Shown piece after piece: positions 7,369-16,301 of a DNA stretch of 64,000 bases. This DNA comes from Thermoleophilia bacterium. Lineage in GTDB: Bacteria > Actinomycetota > Thermoleophilia > Gaiellales > Gaiellaceae. Each line of letters opens with the position of its first letter. Position 1 is the stretch's first letter. Position numbers and translations under genes: made by a program. The stretch is taken from assembly GCA_023382435.1 (NCBI GenBank), contig JAHDVS010000002.1, positions 1-64,000 of the forward strand. Reading direction: 5' to 3'. The notes beneath the pieces are model-generated. The model ran no database searches and had not been told where the DNA came from. It saw nothing but the letters and a program-made list of their open reading frames with translations.

Positions 7369-9201
7369 GTGTCGGGAAAGGGCTACACGGTCTACCGCCC
7401 GCCGGGGCGGCAGCGGCGGCGCGTCTGGCGGGTCGCCGCGCTCGTGGTCGTACTGACGCTCTCAGGCCTGGCAGGGAGCGGAGCCTGGCTCGCGCGCGCG
7501 GAGAGCGGGCATCTGCCGCCCGGCATCGTGATCGGCGGAGTCGACGTCGGCGGCCTCGCCCCCGACGAGGCCAGGCGCCGGCTCGAGCGGGAGGTCGCCG
7601 AACTCGCCGCCCGGCCGATCAAGCTCATTTACGAGGGCGGCAGCCTGCAGACCTCCGGCGAGGAACTCGGCCTGCAGGCCTCGATCGACGAGGCCCTCCG
7701 CGTGGCGCAGGAGAGCCGCGGCAGCATCAGCCGCCTCAAGGCGCGGCTGGGGCTCGCCGACCCGGTCGAGATCCCGATCGCCTACGCCACGCAGCCGAAG
7801 CAGGTTGCCCGGGTGCTCGCGCTCGTCGCGGGAGAAGTCGAGCGAAAGGCCGTCTCCGCGAAGGTGACGCTCTCCGGCGACGCGGTCCTCGTCACACCGG
7901 CCCAGCCGGGCGTCACGGTCGACACCGAAGCGGCCGAGGCAGCGCTTGTCGGCCTGCCGGAAGGCGAGGTCGTGCTCGAGCTGACCGAGACCGCGCCGAG
8001 AGTGACAACCGAGGAGGCCACGGCGGCCAAGGCGTCGATCGAGTCCCTGCTTTCGGAACCGCCCATCGTCTTCTTCCGCAGCACCCGCTGGCAGCCCCCG
8101 TCGGCGCTCGTACGGAAGGCCCTGAAGGTGCGCAACCGGCGAGGGACGATCCGGGTCTCGCTCGATCCTGCCCTGCTCGAGCGTCCACTCAGCCGCGCGT
8201 TCCGCGAGCACGAGCGGGCGCCACGCGACGCCATGTTCCGCGTCAAGGGAAAGCGCGTCGTCGTCGTGCCCGGCCGCAACGGGCGAGCCGTGGCCACCGC
8301 GGAGGTCGCTGCCGCCCTCGTCGGAGCGGCCGGCGAGCCGAAGCTCAAGGTCAGCTTCGAGACACTCGAGCCGAAGCTGACCACGGAGCAGGCCGAGGCG
8401 ATGAAGATCACCGAGCTCGTCTCCGAGTTCACGACTCCGTACCAGTGCTGCCCGGGGCGAGTGACCAACATCAAGCTCGCCGCCCAGTACCTCGACGGCT
8501 ACCTGATCGCGCCCGGCAAGCGCTTCTCCCTGAACGAGGCGCTCGGCGAGCGCACGTCCGCGCGCGGGTTCGTTCCCGCGCCCATGATCCAGGCTGGCAA
8601 GCTCGTCGATTCGGTTGGCGGCGGCGTCAGCCAGGTCGCGACCACGTTCTACAACGCCGCCTTCTTCGCCGGGCTCGACCTGATCCAGCACACCCCGCAC
8701 GAGTTCTACATCTCGCGCTACCCGATGGGCCGTGAGGCGACGGTGTCCTGGGGCGGCCCCGAGCTGATCTTCAAGAACGACTGGCCGGCCGGGGTGCTCG
8801 TCAAGGTGATCGCGACCGACACGTCGATCACGGTTCGCTTCTACTCCTCGAAACTCGGCCGGCGCGTCGAGACCGCCACGGGCGAGCCCTACAACTACAC
8901 GGGGGCGACCACGATCCGCGTCTACAACCCGGCGCTACCCCCCGGAACCGAGACGACCGTCCAGAGCGGCGGGATCTCCGGTTTCACGGTCGCCTACTGG
9001 CGCAAGGTCTACCGCGGTAAGAAGCTGCTCCGCGACGAGGACTGGACGGTGCGCTACCTCCCCGAGAACTCGATCGTCGAGTACGGGCCGAAGAAGCCCA
9101 AGGATCCGACGAAGGGATCGAAAGACGAAGGCGCGGGGGGCGGCGGCGCGGGGGGCGGCGGCTCGGGCGGCGACGTCGGCACGGACACGCCGAACGGCTA
9201 G
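7369..9201 (+). CDS. VanW-family cell-wall protein with PG-binding repeats
   Basis: About 610 residues, probably anchored outside the membrane. A single N-terminal membrane segment (about residues 22-42) is followed by two putative peptidoglycan-binding type 4 repeats (about 55-330) that contain VGGLAPDEARRRLE. The VanW domain (about 370-500) includes YQCCPGRVTNIKLAA, GKRFSLNEALGERT and GGGVSQVATTFYNA. A G5-like segment follows, and the tail is a flexible Gly-rich/KPKDPTKG low-complexity region. VanW proteins occur with vancomycin-resistance and wall-related genes, but their chemistry is unknown. The GTG start at 7369 has a CGGAGA box upstream. Confidence 0.85.
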   Translation: MSGKGYTVYRPPGRQRRRVWRVAALVVVLTLSGLAGSGAWLARAESGHLPPGIVIGGVDVGGLAPDEARRRLEREVAELAARPIKLIYEGGSLQTSGEELGLQASIDEALRVAQESRGSISRLKARLGLADPVEIPIAYATQPKQVARVLALVAGEVERKAVSAKVTLSGDAVLVTPAQPGVTVDTEAAEAALVGLPEGEVVLELTETAPRVTTEEATAAKASIESLLSEPPIVFFRSTRWQPPSALVRKALKVRNRRGTIRVSLDPALLERPLSRAFREHERAPRDAMFRVKGKRVVVVPGRNGRAVATAEVAAALVGAAGEPKLKVSFETLEPKLTTEQAEAMKITELVSEFTTPYQCCPGRVTNIKLAAQYLDGYLIAPGKRFSLNEALGERTSARGFVPAPMIQAGKLVDSVGGGVSQVATTFYNAAFFAGLDLIQHTPHEFYISRYPMGREATVSWGGPELIFKNDWPAGVLVKVIATDTSITVRFYSSKLGRRVETATGEPYNYTGATTIRVYNPALPPGTETTVQSGGISGFTVAYWRKVYRGKKLLRDEDWTVRYLPENSIVEYGPKKPKDPTKGSKDEGAGGGGAGGGGSGGDVGTDTPNG

Positions 9202-9207
9202 ACCGCC

Positions 9208-9235
9208 TTGCGCTTATACCCCGAGTGGGTATAAT
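9208..9235 (+). promoter_or_regulatory. CsoR-controlled promoter of the copper operon
   Basis: TTGCGC (9208-9213), a 16-nt spacer and a perfect TATAAT (9230-9235) form a sigma-70-type promoter. Across the spacer and -10 lies the pseudo-palindrome TATACCCCGAGTGGGTATA (9215-9233), which matches the G/C-tract-flanked-by-AT pattern of CsoR operators. The expected transcription start (about 9242) falls on the GTG that can start copZ, so the mRNA is likely leaderless. csoR itself is the third gene of this operon, giving autoregulation. Confidence 0.8.
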
Positions 9236-9238
9236 CGA

Positions 9239-9445
9239 ATGGTGTCCGAAACCCTGACCTACCGCGTTTCCGGAATGAGTTGCGGCCACTGCCAGGCGGC
9301 GGTGGAGCAGGAACTGGCGGCGGTGCGCGGCGTCGAGGAGGTCGACGTCGACCTCGAGACGAAGCTCGTCACGGTCCGCGGCCGGGAGCTCGACGACGCG
9401 GTGCTGCGTGCCGCGATCGTCGAGGCAGGCTACGAGGCCGAATGA
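9239..9445 (+). CDS. copZ: CopZ-like copper chaperone (HMA domain)
   Basis: A 68-residue single heavy-metal-associated domain with the metal motif GMSCGHC near residue 13 and the usual beta-alpha-beta-beta-alpha-beta pattern. It carries Cu(I) in the cytoplasm to CopA. The ATG at 9239 could start it. GTG 9242 is the better match to a leaderless transcript starting 7 nt after the -10 box, and it costs only one residue. The stop overlaps the copA start as ATGA. Confidence 0.9.
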   Translation: MVSETLTYRVSGMSCGHCQAAVEQELAAVRGVEEVDVDLETKLVTVRGRELDDAVLRAAIVEAGYEAE

Positions 9446-11550
9446 GCGCGACAATCGCCCCACCCCCGCTGCGCACCGAGCTCGAGATCGAGGGGATGAC
9501 CTGTGCGGCCTGTGCCGCGCGGATCGAGAAACGGCTGAATCGCCTGGAGGGCGTCGAGGCAAGCGTCAACTACGCGACGGCGCGAGCGAGCGTCCGCTAC
9601 GACCCGGTAAGCGTCACGCTCGACGACCTGGTCGGTGCGGTCGAGGCGACGGGCTACGGCGCGTCGCTGCCGGGAACCAACGAGGACGGCGACCCGGCCG
9701 TGGCGTTGCGCCCGCGCCTGCTCGCCGCGGCCGTCCTCACCGTTCCCGTCGCGGTGGTCTCGATGATCCCGCCGCTCCGATTCGGCGGCTGGGAGTGGGC
9801 GGCGCTCGCGCTGGCCGCACCCGTCGTGCTCTGGGCCGGCTGGCCCTTCCACCGGGCAGCCGCTCTCAACGCCAGGCACCTCGCCGCGACCATGGACACG
9901 CTGATCTCGATCGGCACGCTCTCGGCGCTCGCCTGGTCCGTCGTGGCCCTGACCGCTTTCGAGGACGCGGAAACGTACTTCGAGGTCGGGGCGGTCGTGA
10001 CGACGCTGATCCTGCTCGGCCGCTATCTCGAGGCGGGGGCACGGCGGCGCTCCGGTGCCGCGATCCGGGCCCTGCTCACGCTCGGTGCGAAGGAGGCGCG
10101 GGTACTGCGCGACGGCGTCGAGGCCGCAGTGCCCGTCGAGGAGCTCCGGGTCGGGGACGTCTTCGTCGTCCGCCCCGGGGAGCGGATCGCGACCGACGGC
10201 GTCGTCGAGGAGGGCAGCTCCGCGGTCGACCGGTCGATGCTGACCGGCGAGCCGGTGCCCGTCGAGGTCGGGCCGGGGCAGGAGGTGGCCGGGGCGACCG
10301 TGAACACGTCGGGACGGCTGCTCGTCCGTGCCACGAAGGTCGGCTCCGAGACGGCGCTCGCGCAGATCACCCGACTCGTCGCCGAGGCGCAGGCCGGGAA
10401 GGCCCCGATCCAGCGGCTGGCCGACCGGGTCGCTGCCGTGTTCGTGCCGATCGTGATCGGGATCTCGCTGGCCACGCTTGCGGCATGGCTCGCGATCACG
10501 GGTGACGCGTCGGCCGCATTCACGGCCTCTGTGGCCGTGCTCATCATTGCCTGCCCCTGCGCCCTCGGCCTCGCCACGCCAACCGCGCTGATGGTCGGGA
10601 CGGGCCGCGGCGCGCAACTCGGAATCCTGATCCGGGGCCCGGAGATTCTCGAGCAGACCCGCCGCGTCACGACGATCGTGCTCGACAAGACCGGAACGGT
10701 GACCGAGGGAAAGCTGCAGCTCACGGGCGTAACACCTCTGAACGGCACGTCCCGAGCGGAGATCCTGCGCCTCGCCGGCGCCGTCGAGGACGCGAGCGAG
10801 CACCCGGTCGGGCGCGCCGTCACGGCAGCAGCCCGCGCCGAGCTCGGCGCGCTCCCACCCGTCGACGGCTTTCGCAACCTTCCCGGCGAGGGCGTGGTGG
10901 GCCGTGTCGAGGGCCACGACGTCGAGGTCCGAAAGGCGACCGGCGGGGTCTCCGTGCGCTGGGACGGGATCGAGCGGGCCCTGCTCGAGGTCGCCGACAC
11001 GGTCAAGCCGACGAGCGCGGAGGCCGTGGCGCAGCTGAAAGCGCTCGGACTGACCCCGGTGCTCTTGACCGGCGACCGCGAGGAGACGGCCCGCGCGATC
11101 GCGACCGCGGTGGGAATCGAGCGCGTGCTCGCGGACGTCCTCCCGGCCGGCAAGGCGGACGAGGTACGGAGGCTCCAGGAGGGCGGCGAGTCAGTTGCGA
11201 TGGTCGGTGACGGCATCAACGACGGGCCCGCGCTCGCCCGCGCCGACCTCGGCCTCGCGATCGGCACCGGCACGGACGTGGCGATCGAGGCGGCCGACGT
11301 CACGCTCGTGTCCGGCGACCTGCGAGCGGCGGCGGACGCGATCCGGCTGTCGAGGCGCGTGCTCGCGACGATCAAGGGGAACCTGTTCTGGGCGTTCGCC
11401 TACAACGTGGCCGCGATCCCGCTCGCCGTCGCCGGCCTGCTCGACCCAATGGTGGCCGCCGCCGCGATGGCCGCGTCGAGCCTGTTCGTGGTCTCGAACT
11501 CGCTTCGGCTGCGACGCTTCCGCTCGACCAGGGAGAATCCCGCGCTATGA
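9442..11550 (+). CDS. copA: Copper-exporting P1B-type ATPase CopA
   Basis: About 702 residues. One N-terminal HMA domain (GMTCAAC near residue 20) precedes eight predicted membrane helices. P-type ATPase landmarks appear in order: TGEP in the actuator domain, the transmembrane CPC motif ([13 protein letters not shown]), the phosphorylation site DKTGT, the HP motif (SEHPVG), the ATP-binding GEGV and the hinge [11 protein letters not shown]. It exports Cu(I) (or Ag(I)) across the cytoplasmic membrane. It is coupled at both ends by 4-nt ATGA overlaps to copZ and csoR, so the three genes form a compact operon under the CsoR operator. Confidence 0.95.
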   Translation: MSATIAPPPLRTELEIEGMTCAACAARIEKRLNRLEGVEASVNYATARASVRYDPVSVTLDDLVGAVEATGYGASLPGTNEDGDPAVALRPRLLAAAVLTVPVAVVSMIPPLRFGGWEWAALALAAPVVLWAGWPFHRAAALNARHLAATMDTLISIGTLSALAWSVVALTAFEDAETYFEVGAVVTTLILLGRYLEAGARRRSGAAIRALLTLGAKEARVLRDGVEAAVPVEELRVGDVFVVRPGERIATDGVVEEGSSAVDRSMLTGEPVPVEVGPGQEVAGATVNTSGRLLVRATKVGSETALAQITRLVAEAQAGKAPIQRLADRVAAVFVPIVIGISLATLAAWLAITGDASAAFTASVAVLIIACPCALGLATPTALMVGTGRGAQLGILIRGPEILEQTRRVTTIVLDKTGTVTEGKLQLTGVTPLNGTSRAEILRLAGAVEDASEHPVGRAVTAAARAELGALPPVDGFRNLPGEGVVGRVEGHDVEVRKATGGVSVRWDGIERALLEVADTVKPTSAEAVAQLKALGLTPVLLTGDREETARAIATAVGIERVLADVLPAGKADEVRRLQEGGESVAMVGDGINDGPALARADLGLAIGTGTDVAIEAADVTLVSGDLRAAADAIRLSRRVLATIKGNLFWAFAYNVAAIPLAVAGLLDPMVAAAAMAASSLFVVSNSLRLRRFRSTRENPAL

Positions 11551-11837
11551 GTCACGGTTACACGGCCGGGAAGGATGGGCTGATCCGGCGCCTGCACCGG
11601 ATCGAGGGGCAGGTGCGCGGGATCGAGCGGATGATCGAGGAGGATCGCTACTGCATCGACATCCTCACCCAGATCTCGGCCGCCACGACGGCGCTCGAGA
11701 GCCTCGCCTTCAGGATTCTCGACGATCACGTCAACCACTGCGTCCGCGGCGCGCTCGAGTCGGGCGACCCGGAGGAGGCGCAGCGAAAGAGCCGGGAGCT
11801 CCTCGATGCCGTCCACCGGTTCTCGCGAGCCAGGTAG
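11547..11837 (+). CDS. csoR: Copper-sensing repressor CsoR
   Basis: A 96-residue member of the DUF156/CsoR family. The Cu(I) ligand set Cys-x-His-Cys is visible as RYCIDILTQ (Cys near 36) and DHVNHCV (His and Cys near 61-65). The [15 protein letters not shown] signature is at the N-terminus. It binds the operator upstream of copZ in the apo state and releases it on binding Cu(I). Its ATG overlaps the copA stop. Confidence 0.94.
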   Translation: MSHGYTAGKDGLIRRLHRIEGQVRGIERMIEEDRYCIDILTQISAATTALESLAFRILDDHVNHCVRGALESGDPEEAQRKSRELLDAVHRFSRAR

Positions 11838-12252
11838 ATCGGTTCTCCCCTCCTTCCTGGCGCCGCCGGTCGCCGTCGCGGCGGCCTGGGTGGCGATCGC
11901 CCCGTACGTGCTCACGGAGGCAACGACGCTCGAGCGGGCGCTGATCGGGCCCGTTCCGGGCGGGGTCGCGCTCGTCTTCGCCCTGGCCGACTACGCGCTC
12001 TGGCGCCGCCGCGGCCGCCCCTGGCACGACTGGCACATGATCCTGCTCCTGCTCCCCGCGATCGCCGCGGGTGTGTGGATCGCCGTCGGCGCGCTCGCCC
12101 TCGACGCCGGGCTGACCCGGGAGGAGCTGCTCGCCGCCGGGGTGGGCCCGGGCGTCGCGCTGGTCGGGCTGCTCACGACCACGGTCTCCTACCACGGTCG
12201 CCACCACCCCGACGAGTACCGGACTTCCCGGGAACGAGACCGGGAGAGCTGA
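11806..12252 (+). CDS. Small integral membrane protein, function unknown
   Basis: A 148-residue protein with about three or four hydrophobic segments (around residues 18-35, 47-63, 77-97 and 108-125). A polar WRRRGRPWHDWHM stretch and a charged C-terminal tail (HHPDEYRTSRERDRES) are visible. The start overlaps csoR by 32 nt in another frame, so a later start is possible. It probably belongs to the copper operon transcript. I do not recognise a family. The His-rich HGRHHP and WHDWH stretches could be metal-related, but that is speculative. Confidence 0.6.
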   Translation: MPSTGSREPGRSVLPSFLAPPVAVAAAWVAIAPYVLTEATTLERALIGPVPGGVALVFALADYALWRRRGRPWHDWHMILLLLPAIAAGVWIAVGALALDAGLTREELLAAGVGPGVALVGLLTTTVSYHGRHHPDEYRTSRERDRES

Positions 12253-12319
12253 CGCTACGTCTCGAGCGGCCCGACGGCCGGATCCAGCTCGCCTCGACGG
12301 CCACGTACACACCGCGCAC

Positions 12320-12436
12320 GGCCCCAAGCGCGATCGCGAACTCGGCGACGTGCCACGCGTTGCCGCCCCAGGCAAGCAGACGGGCGCGGCGAACGAGGCT
12401 GGCGTGCTGGGCGGGAGTCGCGCCTTCAGCATAGGA
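12320..12436 (-). pseudogene. N-terminal fragment of a cation-efflux (CDF-like) membrane protein
   Basis: On the minus strand one frame reads HASLVRRARLLAWGGNAWHV and then AEFAIALGA. This resembles the first transmembrane helix of actinobacterial cation-transporter/CDF-like proteins, whose N-termini typically read LxRRARxLAWxTxxWNVxEAxVALxAG. No start codon precedes it in frame, and the similarity ends after about 37 codons. The stretch between the membrane protein and the M19 dipeptidase is otherwise empty. The identification rests on pattern memory alone. Confidence 0.35.
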
Positions 12437-12443
12437 TCAGCAG

Positions 12444-13472
12444 GTGGCCTCGCCGGAGCTGCTCGCGCGCGCGGAGGCGCTCCACCGAGCGCATCCGGTC
12501 GTCGACTGCCACTCGGACATACCGGTCGATCTCTACCGGCGCCGTCGCCTCGGCGAGCCCGATCCGCTCACCGACGACTGGCTCGGCCGCCTGCGCGCCG
12601 GCGGCGTCCGTTTCGCGTTCCTGACGGTCGGCGGCGACGTCCCGGACGACCACGACGCCAGCGGCCGGCCCAACCTGCGGGCGCTCCAGATGATCGACGA
12701 CGTGCGCACGGAGGCCGACCCGTCCCCCGCGCTGCGCGTGGTCGAATGGGCGGGCGACGTCGACGCGACGATCGCCGCGGACCAGGTCGGGCTCCTGCTG
12801 CATCTCGAGGGCCTGCGCCCCCTCGTCGGCCGCCTCGACCTCATCCGTCACTTCCACCGCCTCGGCGTGCGCTCGGCCCAGCTGACCTGGAACGGCCCGG
12901 GCGAGCTCGCGAACGGGGTCGGCGTCGACGTTCCCGGCGGCCTGACCCCGCTCGGCCGCGAGATCGTCGCCGAGCTCGACCGCCACCGGATCCTGATCGA
13001 CGTCTCGCACCTCGCCGAGCCGGGCTTCTGGGAGCTCGTCGCGCTCGCGCGGGGCCCGCTCGTGGCCTCGCACGCGAACGCCGCCGCCGTCCGCCCGCAC
13101 CCGCGCAACCTCCGCGACGACCAGATCCGGGCGATCGCCGAGACCGGCGGCTACGTCGGCATCTGCTTCGTCCCTGACTTGATCGGCGAGGACGCCAGCC
13201 TCGAGCGCCTGCTCGACCACGTCGACCACATCGCCGGCCTCGTCGGCGTGGACGCGGTCGCTGCCGGCCCCGACCACGCGGAGTACCTGGGGGCGGCCGC
13301 CGGAATGCACCCCGCCCTCGACCGACTCTTCCCCGAGGGCCTGCGTCGCGTGGAGACGCTGCCGGTGTTCACAGCCGGCCTCCTCGGGCGCGGCTACACC
13401 GAGGCCGAGACGGCGAAGATCGTCGGCGGCAACGCCCTCCGGGTCCTGCGAGCGACTCTCCCCACCCTCTAG
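12444..13472 (+). CDS. Membrane dipeptidase, peptidase family M19
   Basis: A 342-residue zinc-dependent dipeptidase of the renal dipeptidase (M19) family with a TIM-barrel fold. Metal ligands appear in the expected order: VVDCHSDIP (His/Asp), LLHLEGL (bridging Glu), LIDVSH and VASHANA. It hydrolyses dipeptides, including some with a D-residue or dehydro residue. The GTG start at 12444 follows a CAGCAGG box. It is followed after 21 nt by the diol dehydratase genes on the same strand and may be co-transcribed with them, although no pathway link is obvious. Confidence 0.9.
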   Translation: MASPELLARAEALHRAHPVVDCHSDIPVDLYRRRRLGEPDPLTDDWLGRLRAGGVRFAFLTVGGDVPDDHDASGRPNLRALQMIDDVRTEADPSPALRVVEWAGDVDATIAADQVGLLLHLEGLRPLVGRLDLIRHFHRLGVRSAQLTWNGPGELANGVGVDVPGGLTPLGREIVAELDRHRILIDVSHLAEPGFWELVALARGPLVASHANAAAVRPHPRNLRDDQIRAIAETGGYVGICFVPDLIGEDASLERLLDHVDHIAGLVGVDAVAAGPDHAEYLGAAAGMHPALDRLFPEGLRRVETLPVFTAGLLGRGYTEAETAKIVGGNALRVLRATLPTL

Positions 13473-13493
13473 GGAAACGGTTACCCTGCGCGG

Positions 13494-13931
13494 GTGCCCG
13501 CCTTCGATCCGCGCACCGACTACCCCCTCGGGGCGCGGCGACCCGACCTCGTGAGGACACCCTCCGGGCTCTCGCTCGGCGAGCTCGATCTTGCGGCGCT
13601 GCGGACGGGACGGATCGGCTCCGCGGACCTCCGCGCGACCGGCGAGACGCTGCGCCGCCAGGCGGAGATCGCGGCAGCGGCCGGACGGCCGCAGCTCGCC
13701 GACAGCCTCGGTCGGGCCGCCGAGCTCGCCTCCGTGCCCGACGACGTGATCCTCGCCGTCTACACGGCGCTGCGGCCGCGGCGATCGACCGCGGACGAGC
13801 TCGACGCGTGGGCCGAGCGGCTCGAGCACGAGCACGCGGCCCCCGGCGTGGCGGCGTTCGTCCGGGAGGCACGGGTGGCCTACGCCGAGCGAGGCCTTCT
13901 CTCCCACGCCCCCACGGGCGCGAGACGATGA
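13494..13931 (+). CDS. B12-dependent diol/glycerol dehydratase, small subunit
   Basis: A 145-residue gamma subunit (PduE/DhaB3 family). The N-terminal region YPLGARRPDLVRTPSG and the middle DLRATGETLRRQAEIA and VYTALRPRRSTADEL blocks are diagnostic. It assembles with the large and medium chains into the adenosylcobalamin-dependent dehydratase that turns 1,2-diols or glycerol into aldehydes. The GTG start at 13494 gives family length. The stop overlaps the start of the fused large-medium gene (ATGA). The usual gene order (large, medium, small) is changed here: the small subunit comes first. Confidence 0.9.
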   Translation: MPAFDPRTDYPLGARRPDLVRTPSGLSLGELDLAALRTGRIGSADLRATGETLRRQAEIAAAAGRPQLADSLGRAAELASVPDDVILAVYTALRPRRSTADELDAWAERLEHEHAAPGVAAFVREARVAYAERGLLSHAPTGARR

Positions 13932-16156
13932 GCGTCTCGCGGCGGGCCGAGGCGCGCGCCGAGCGCGAGCTGCGCAGGGAGACGCTGATCGAGGCGAGCG
14001 CGGAGCTCGGCCTGGTCGCGCTGAACGGGCCGGCAGACCCGGAGCCAAGCCTCGTGCTCGAGGGCGGGCGAGTGGTCGAGCTGGACGGGCGACCCGAGGC
14101 CGCATTTGACGTGATCGACCGCTTCGTCGCGGCCCACGGGATCGACCCGGGTGCGGCTGCCGAGGCGGCGGCGCTCGCGGATGGGGAGATCGCACGGCGC
14201 CTCGTCGACGTCGACGTCCCGCGTGAGGCGCTCGTGCGGCTCTCGGCCGGGCTCACGCCGGCGCGGCTCGCGCGGATTGCCGCCATGCTCGATCCGGTCG
14301 AGCTGATGTTCGCGCTCAAGAAGCTGCGAGCGCGTCGCCGTCCGGCGAACCAGGCCCACGTCACGAACCGCAAGGAGAGCCCGGCGCTGCTGGCCGCCGA
14401 CGCCGCCGAAGCGGCCGCGCGCGGCTTCGCGGAGATCGAGACGACGGTCGGCGTCGCCCGCTACGCGCCGCTGAATGCGATCGCGATCCTCGCCGGCTCC
14501 CAGGTGGGTCGCCCCGGCGTGCTCACGCAGTGCTCGGTCGAGGAGCGCCGCAACCTCCAGCTCGGCATCCAGGGGCTGACCGCGTACTCGGAGACGCTGT
14601 CCGTGTACGGCACCGAGCCGTGCTTCGTCGACGGGGACGACACGCCGTGGTCGAAGGCGTTCCTCGCATCCGCCTACGCGTCGCGAGGGATCAAGGTCAG
14701 GTTCACGTCGGGCGCCGGCTCCGAGGCCCTGATGGGGCACGCGCAGGGATGCTCGATGCTGTACCTCGAGGCAAGGTGCCTCTGCGCCGTGCGGGCTGCC
14801 GGCTCACAGGGCGTCCAGAACGGCGGCATCTCCACCGTCGCGCTCGCCCTGGCTCTCCCCGGCGGTACGCGGGCGATCCTGGCCGAGAACCTGATCGCGG
14901 CCTGGCTCGATCTCGAGGTCGCCTCGGGCAACGACGCGATCGCCTCGCACTCGCCGATCCGCAAGACCGCCAAGCTGATGGGGCAGTTCCTGCCCGGAAC
15001 GGACTTCGTCACGTCGGGCTACAGCGTCATGCCGAGGTACGACAACATGTTCGGCGGCGGCAACTACGACTCCGACGACCTCGACGAGTGGCTGACGATC
15101 CAGCGCGACTGGCAGGTCGACGCCGGCATCGAGCCCCTGTCCGAGGAGGAGGCGGTTGCGGTACGCGAGCGGGCCGCGCGCGCGGTTCAGGCGGTCTTCG
15201 CGGAGCTCGAGTTCCCGGAGATCACCGACGAGGAGGTTGCCCTGGCGGTGACGGCACGCGACAGCCGCGACCTGCCCGACCGCGACCGGGCGGCAGACGT
15301 TGCCGCTGGCGACCGGGTGCTGGACGAGGGAATCGGCGGCGTCGACGTGGCGCTCGCCCTCGACCGGGCCGGGTTCACGGACGTGGCCGAGGCGATCCTC
15401 GGCCTCCAGCGCCTGCGCGTCGCCGCCGACACCCTCCAGACGGCAGCGATCGTCGGGCCGGGCTGGGCGGTCGAGTCGGCGGTCAACGACCCGAACGACT
15501 ACCGGGGCCCCGGGAGCGGCTACCGGCTGGAAGGCGAGCGCTGGAAGCTCCTGCGGGCGCTGCCCCACGAGGTCGATCCCGCAACGCTGGCGCTCCAGGA
15601 TCGCTCGGGAGAGCCGAAGCTGGTCGTGCGCGGCGAGGCGGGCGCCGGCACGCAGCCGGACGAGGTCGTGATCGCGATCGGTCCCGCGTTCCTCGACCGG
15701 CTGCGGGAGACGATCGGGGGGCTGCCGCACGAGGCGGTGCTGACCGCGATCGCGGACGGGGTCAGGGCGGAGGGGGCCCGCCCGAGAATCGTCCGGGTGC
15801 TCCGCTCCTCGGACGTCGCCTTCATCGGCCATGACGGTGCGGCGCTGTCCGGCTCCGGGATCGCCGTCGGCCTCCAGTCGAAGGGAACGGCCGTTATCCA
15901 TCGCGCCGACCTCCAGCCGCTCGACAACCTCGAGCTGTTCGGGATGGCACCGCTCCTGACGCTCGAGTCCTACCGGGCGATCGGGCGGAACGCGGCCGCG
16001 TACGCCCTCGCGCAGCCGGTCGGGCCTGTCCCCGTCGAGCTCGACAACTTCGCGCGGGCCAAGCTGATCGTGAAGACGACGCTCCTGCACGCGGCCGAGA
16101 CGGAGGAGATCGACCCGGGCGCCCGGCCGCTCGAGCTGGCGCTCGAGCTCGCCTGA
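13928..16156 (+). CDS. B12-dependent diol/glycerol dehydratase, fused large and medium subunits
   Basis: About 742 residues. The first ~560 form the large (PduC/DhaB1-like) TIM-barrel subunit: GLTPARLARI, RRRPANQAHVTN, QGLTAYSETLSVYGTE, the substrate-site stretch SGAGSEALMGHAQGCSMLYL and GVQNGGIS. After a linker near residue 570, the medium-subunit domain begins (DEVVIAIGPAFLDRL, ARPRIVRVLRSSDVAFIGHD, SGIAVGLQSKGTAVIHRADL) and runs to the end. Enterobacterial enzymes keep these as separate proteins; a fused form is seen in some actinobacteria. Adenosylcobalamin is the expected cofactor. No reactivase (DdrA/DdrB) and no microcompartment shell genes occur in the window. Confidence 0.92.
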   Translation: MSVSRRAEARAERELRRETLIEASAELGLVALNGPADPEPSLVLEGGRVVELDGRPEAAFDVIDRFVAAHGIDPGAAAEAAALADGEIARRLVDVDVPREALVRLSAGLTPARLARIAAMLDPVELMFALKKLRARRRPANQAHVTNRKESPALLAADAAEAAARGFAEIETTVGVARYAPLNAIAILAGSQVGRPGVLTQCSVEERRNLQLGIQGLTAYSETLSVYGTEPCFVDGDDTPWSKAFLASAYASRGIKVRFTSGAGSEALMGHAQGCSMLYLEARCLCAVRAAGSQGVQNGGISTVALALALPGGTRAILAENLIAAWLDLEVASGNDAIASHSPIRKTAKLMGQFLPGTDFVTSGYSVMPRYDNMFGGGNYDSDDLDEWLTIQRDWQVDAGIEPLSEEEAVAVRERAARAVQAVFAELEFPEITDEEVALAVTARDSRDLPDRDRAADVAAGDRVLDEGIGGVDVALALDRAGFTDVAEAILGLQRLRVAADTLQTAAIVGPGWAVESAVNDPNDYRGPGSGYRLEGERWKLLRALPHEVDPATLALQDRSGEPKLVVRGEAGAGTQPDEVVIAIGPAFLDRLRETIGGLPHEAVLTAIADGVRAEGARPRIVRVLRSSDVAFIGHDGAALSGSGIAVGLQSKGTAVIHRADLQPLDNLELFGMAPLLTLESYRAIGRNAAAYALAQPVGPVPVELDNFARAKLIVKTTLLHAAETEEIDPGARPLELALELA

Positions 16157-16161
16157 GCGCG

Positions 16162-16300
16162 TCAGCGGCCCAGGTAGCCTCCGTCCACGGCCAGGACCGC
16201 TCCATGGACGTAGCGGGCGGCCGGGGAGACCAGCAAGACGATCGCGTCCGCGACCTCCCCGTCGCGCCCCCACCTTCCGGCCGGAATCCGGATCCCGCCC
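16162..16300 (-). pseudogene. C-terminal tail of a short-chain dehydrogenase
   Basis: About 45 codons read GRWGRDGEVADAIVLLVSPA, then YVHGAVLAVDGGYLGR and a stop. This is the conserved C-terminus of classical SDR enzymes (GRxGxPxEVAxAVxFLxS then xxVxGxxLxVDGG). The Rossmann core and catalytic residues are absent because the ppk2 gene occupies the upstream DNA. It is a leftover from a deletion or rearrangement at about 16300. Confidence 0.7.
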
Positions 16301-16301
16301 T

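Noticed and set aside
9430-10917. A ~495-codon open frame antisense to copA
   Set aside because: No recognisable domain. copA on the plus strand has all P-type ATPase motifs.
13473-13493. Cobalamin riboswitch before the B12 diol dehydratase
   Set aside because: The gap is 21 nt and the 190-nt gap before the M19 gene has no B12-box-like sequence.
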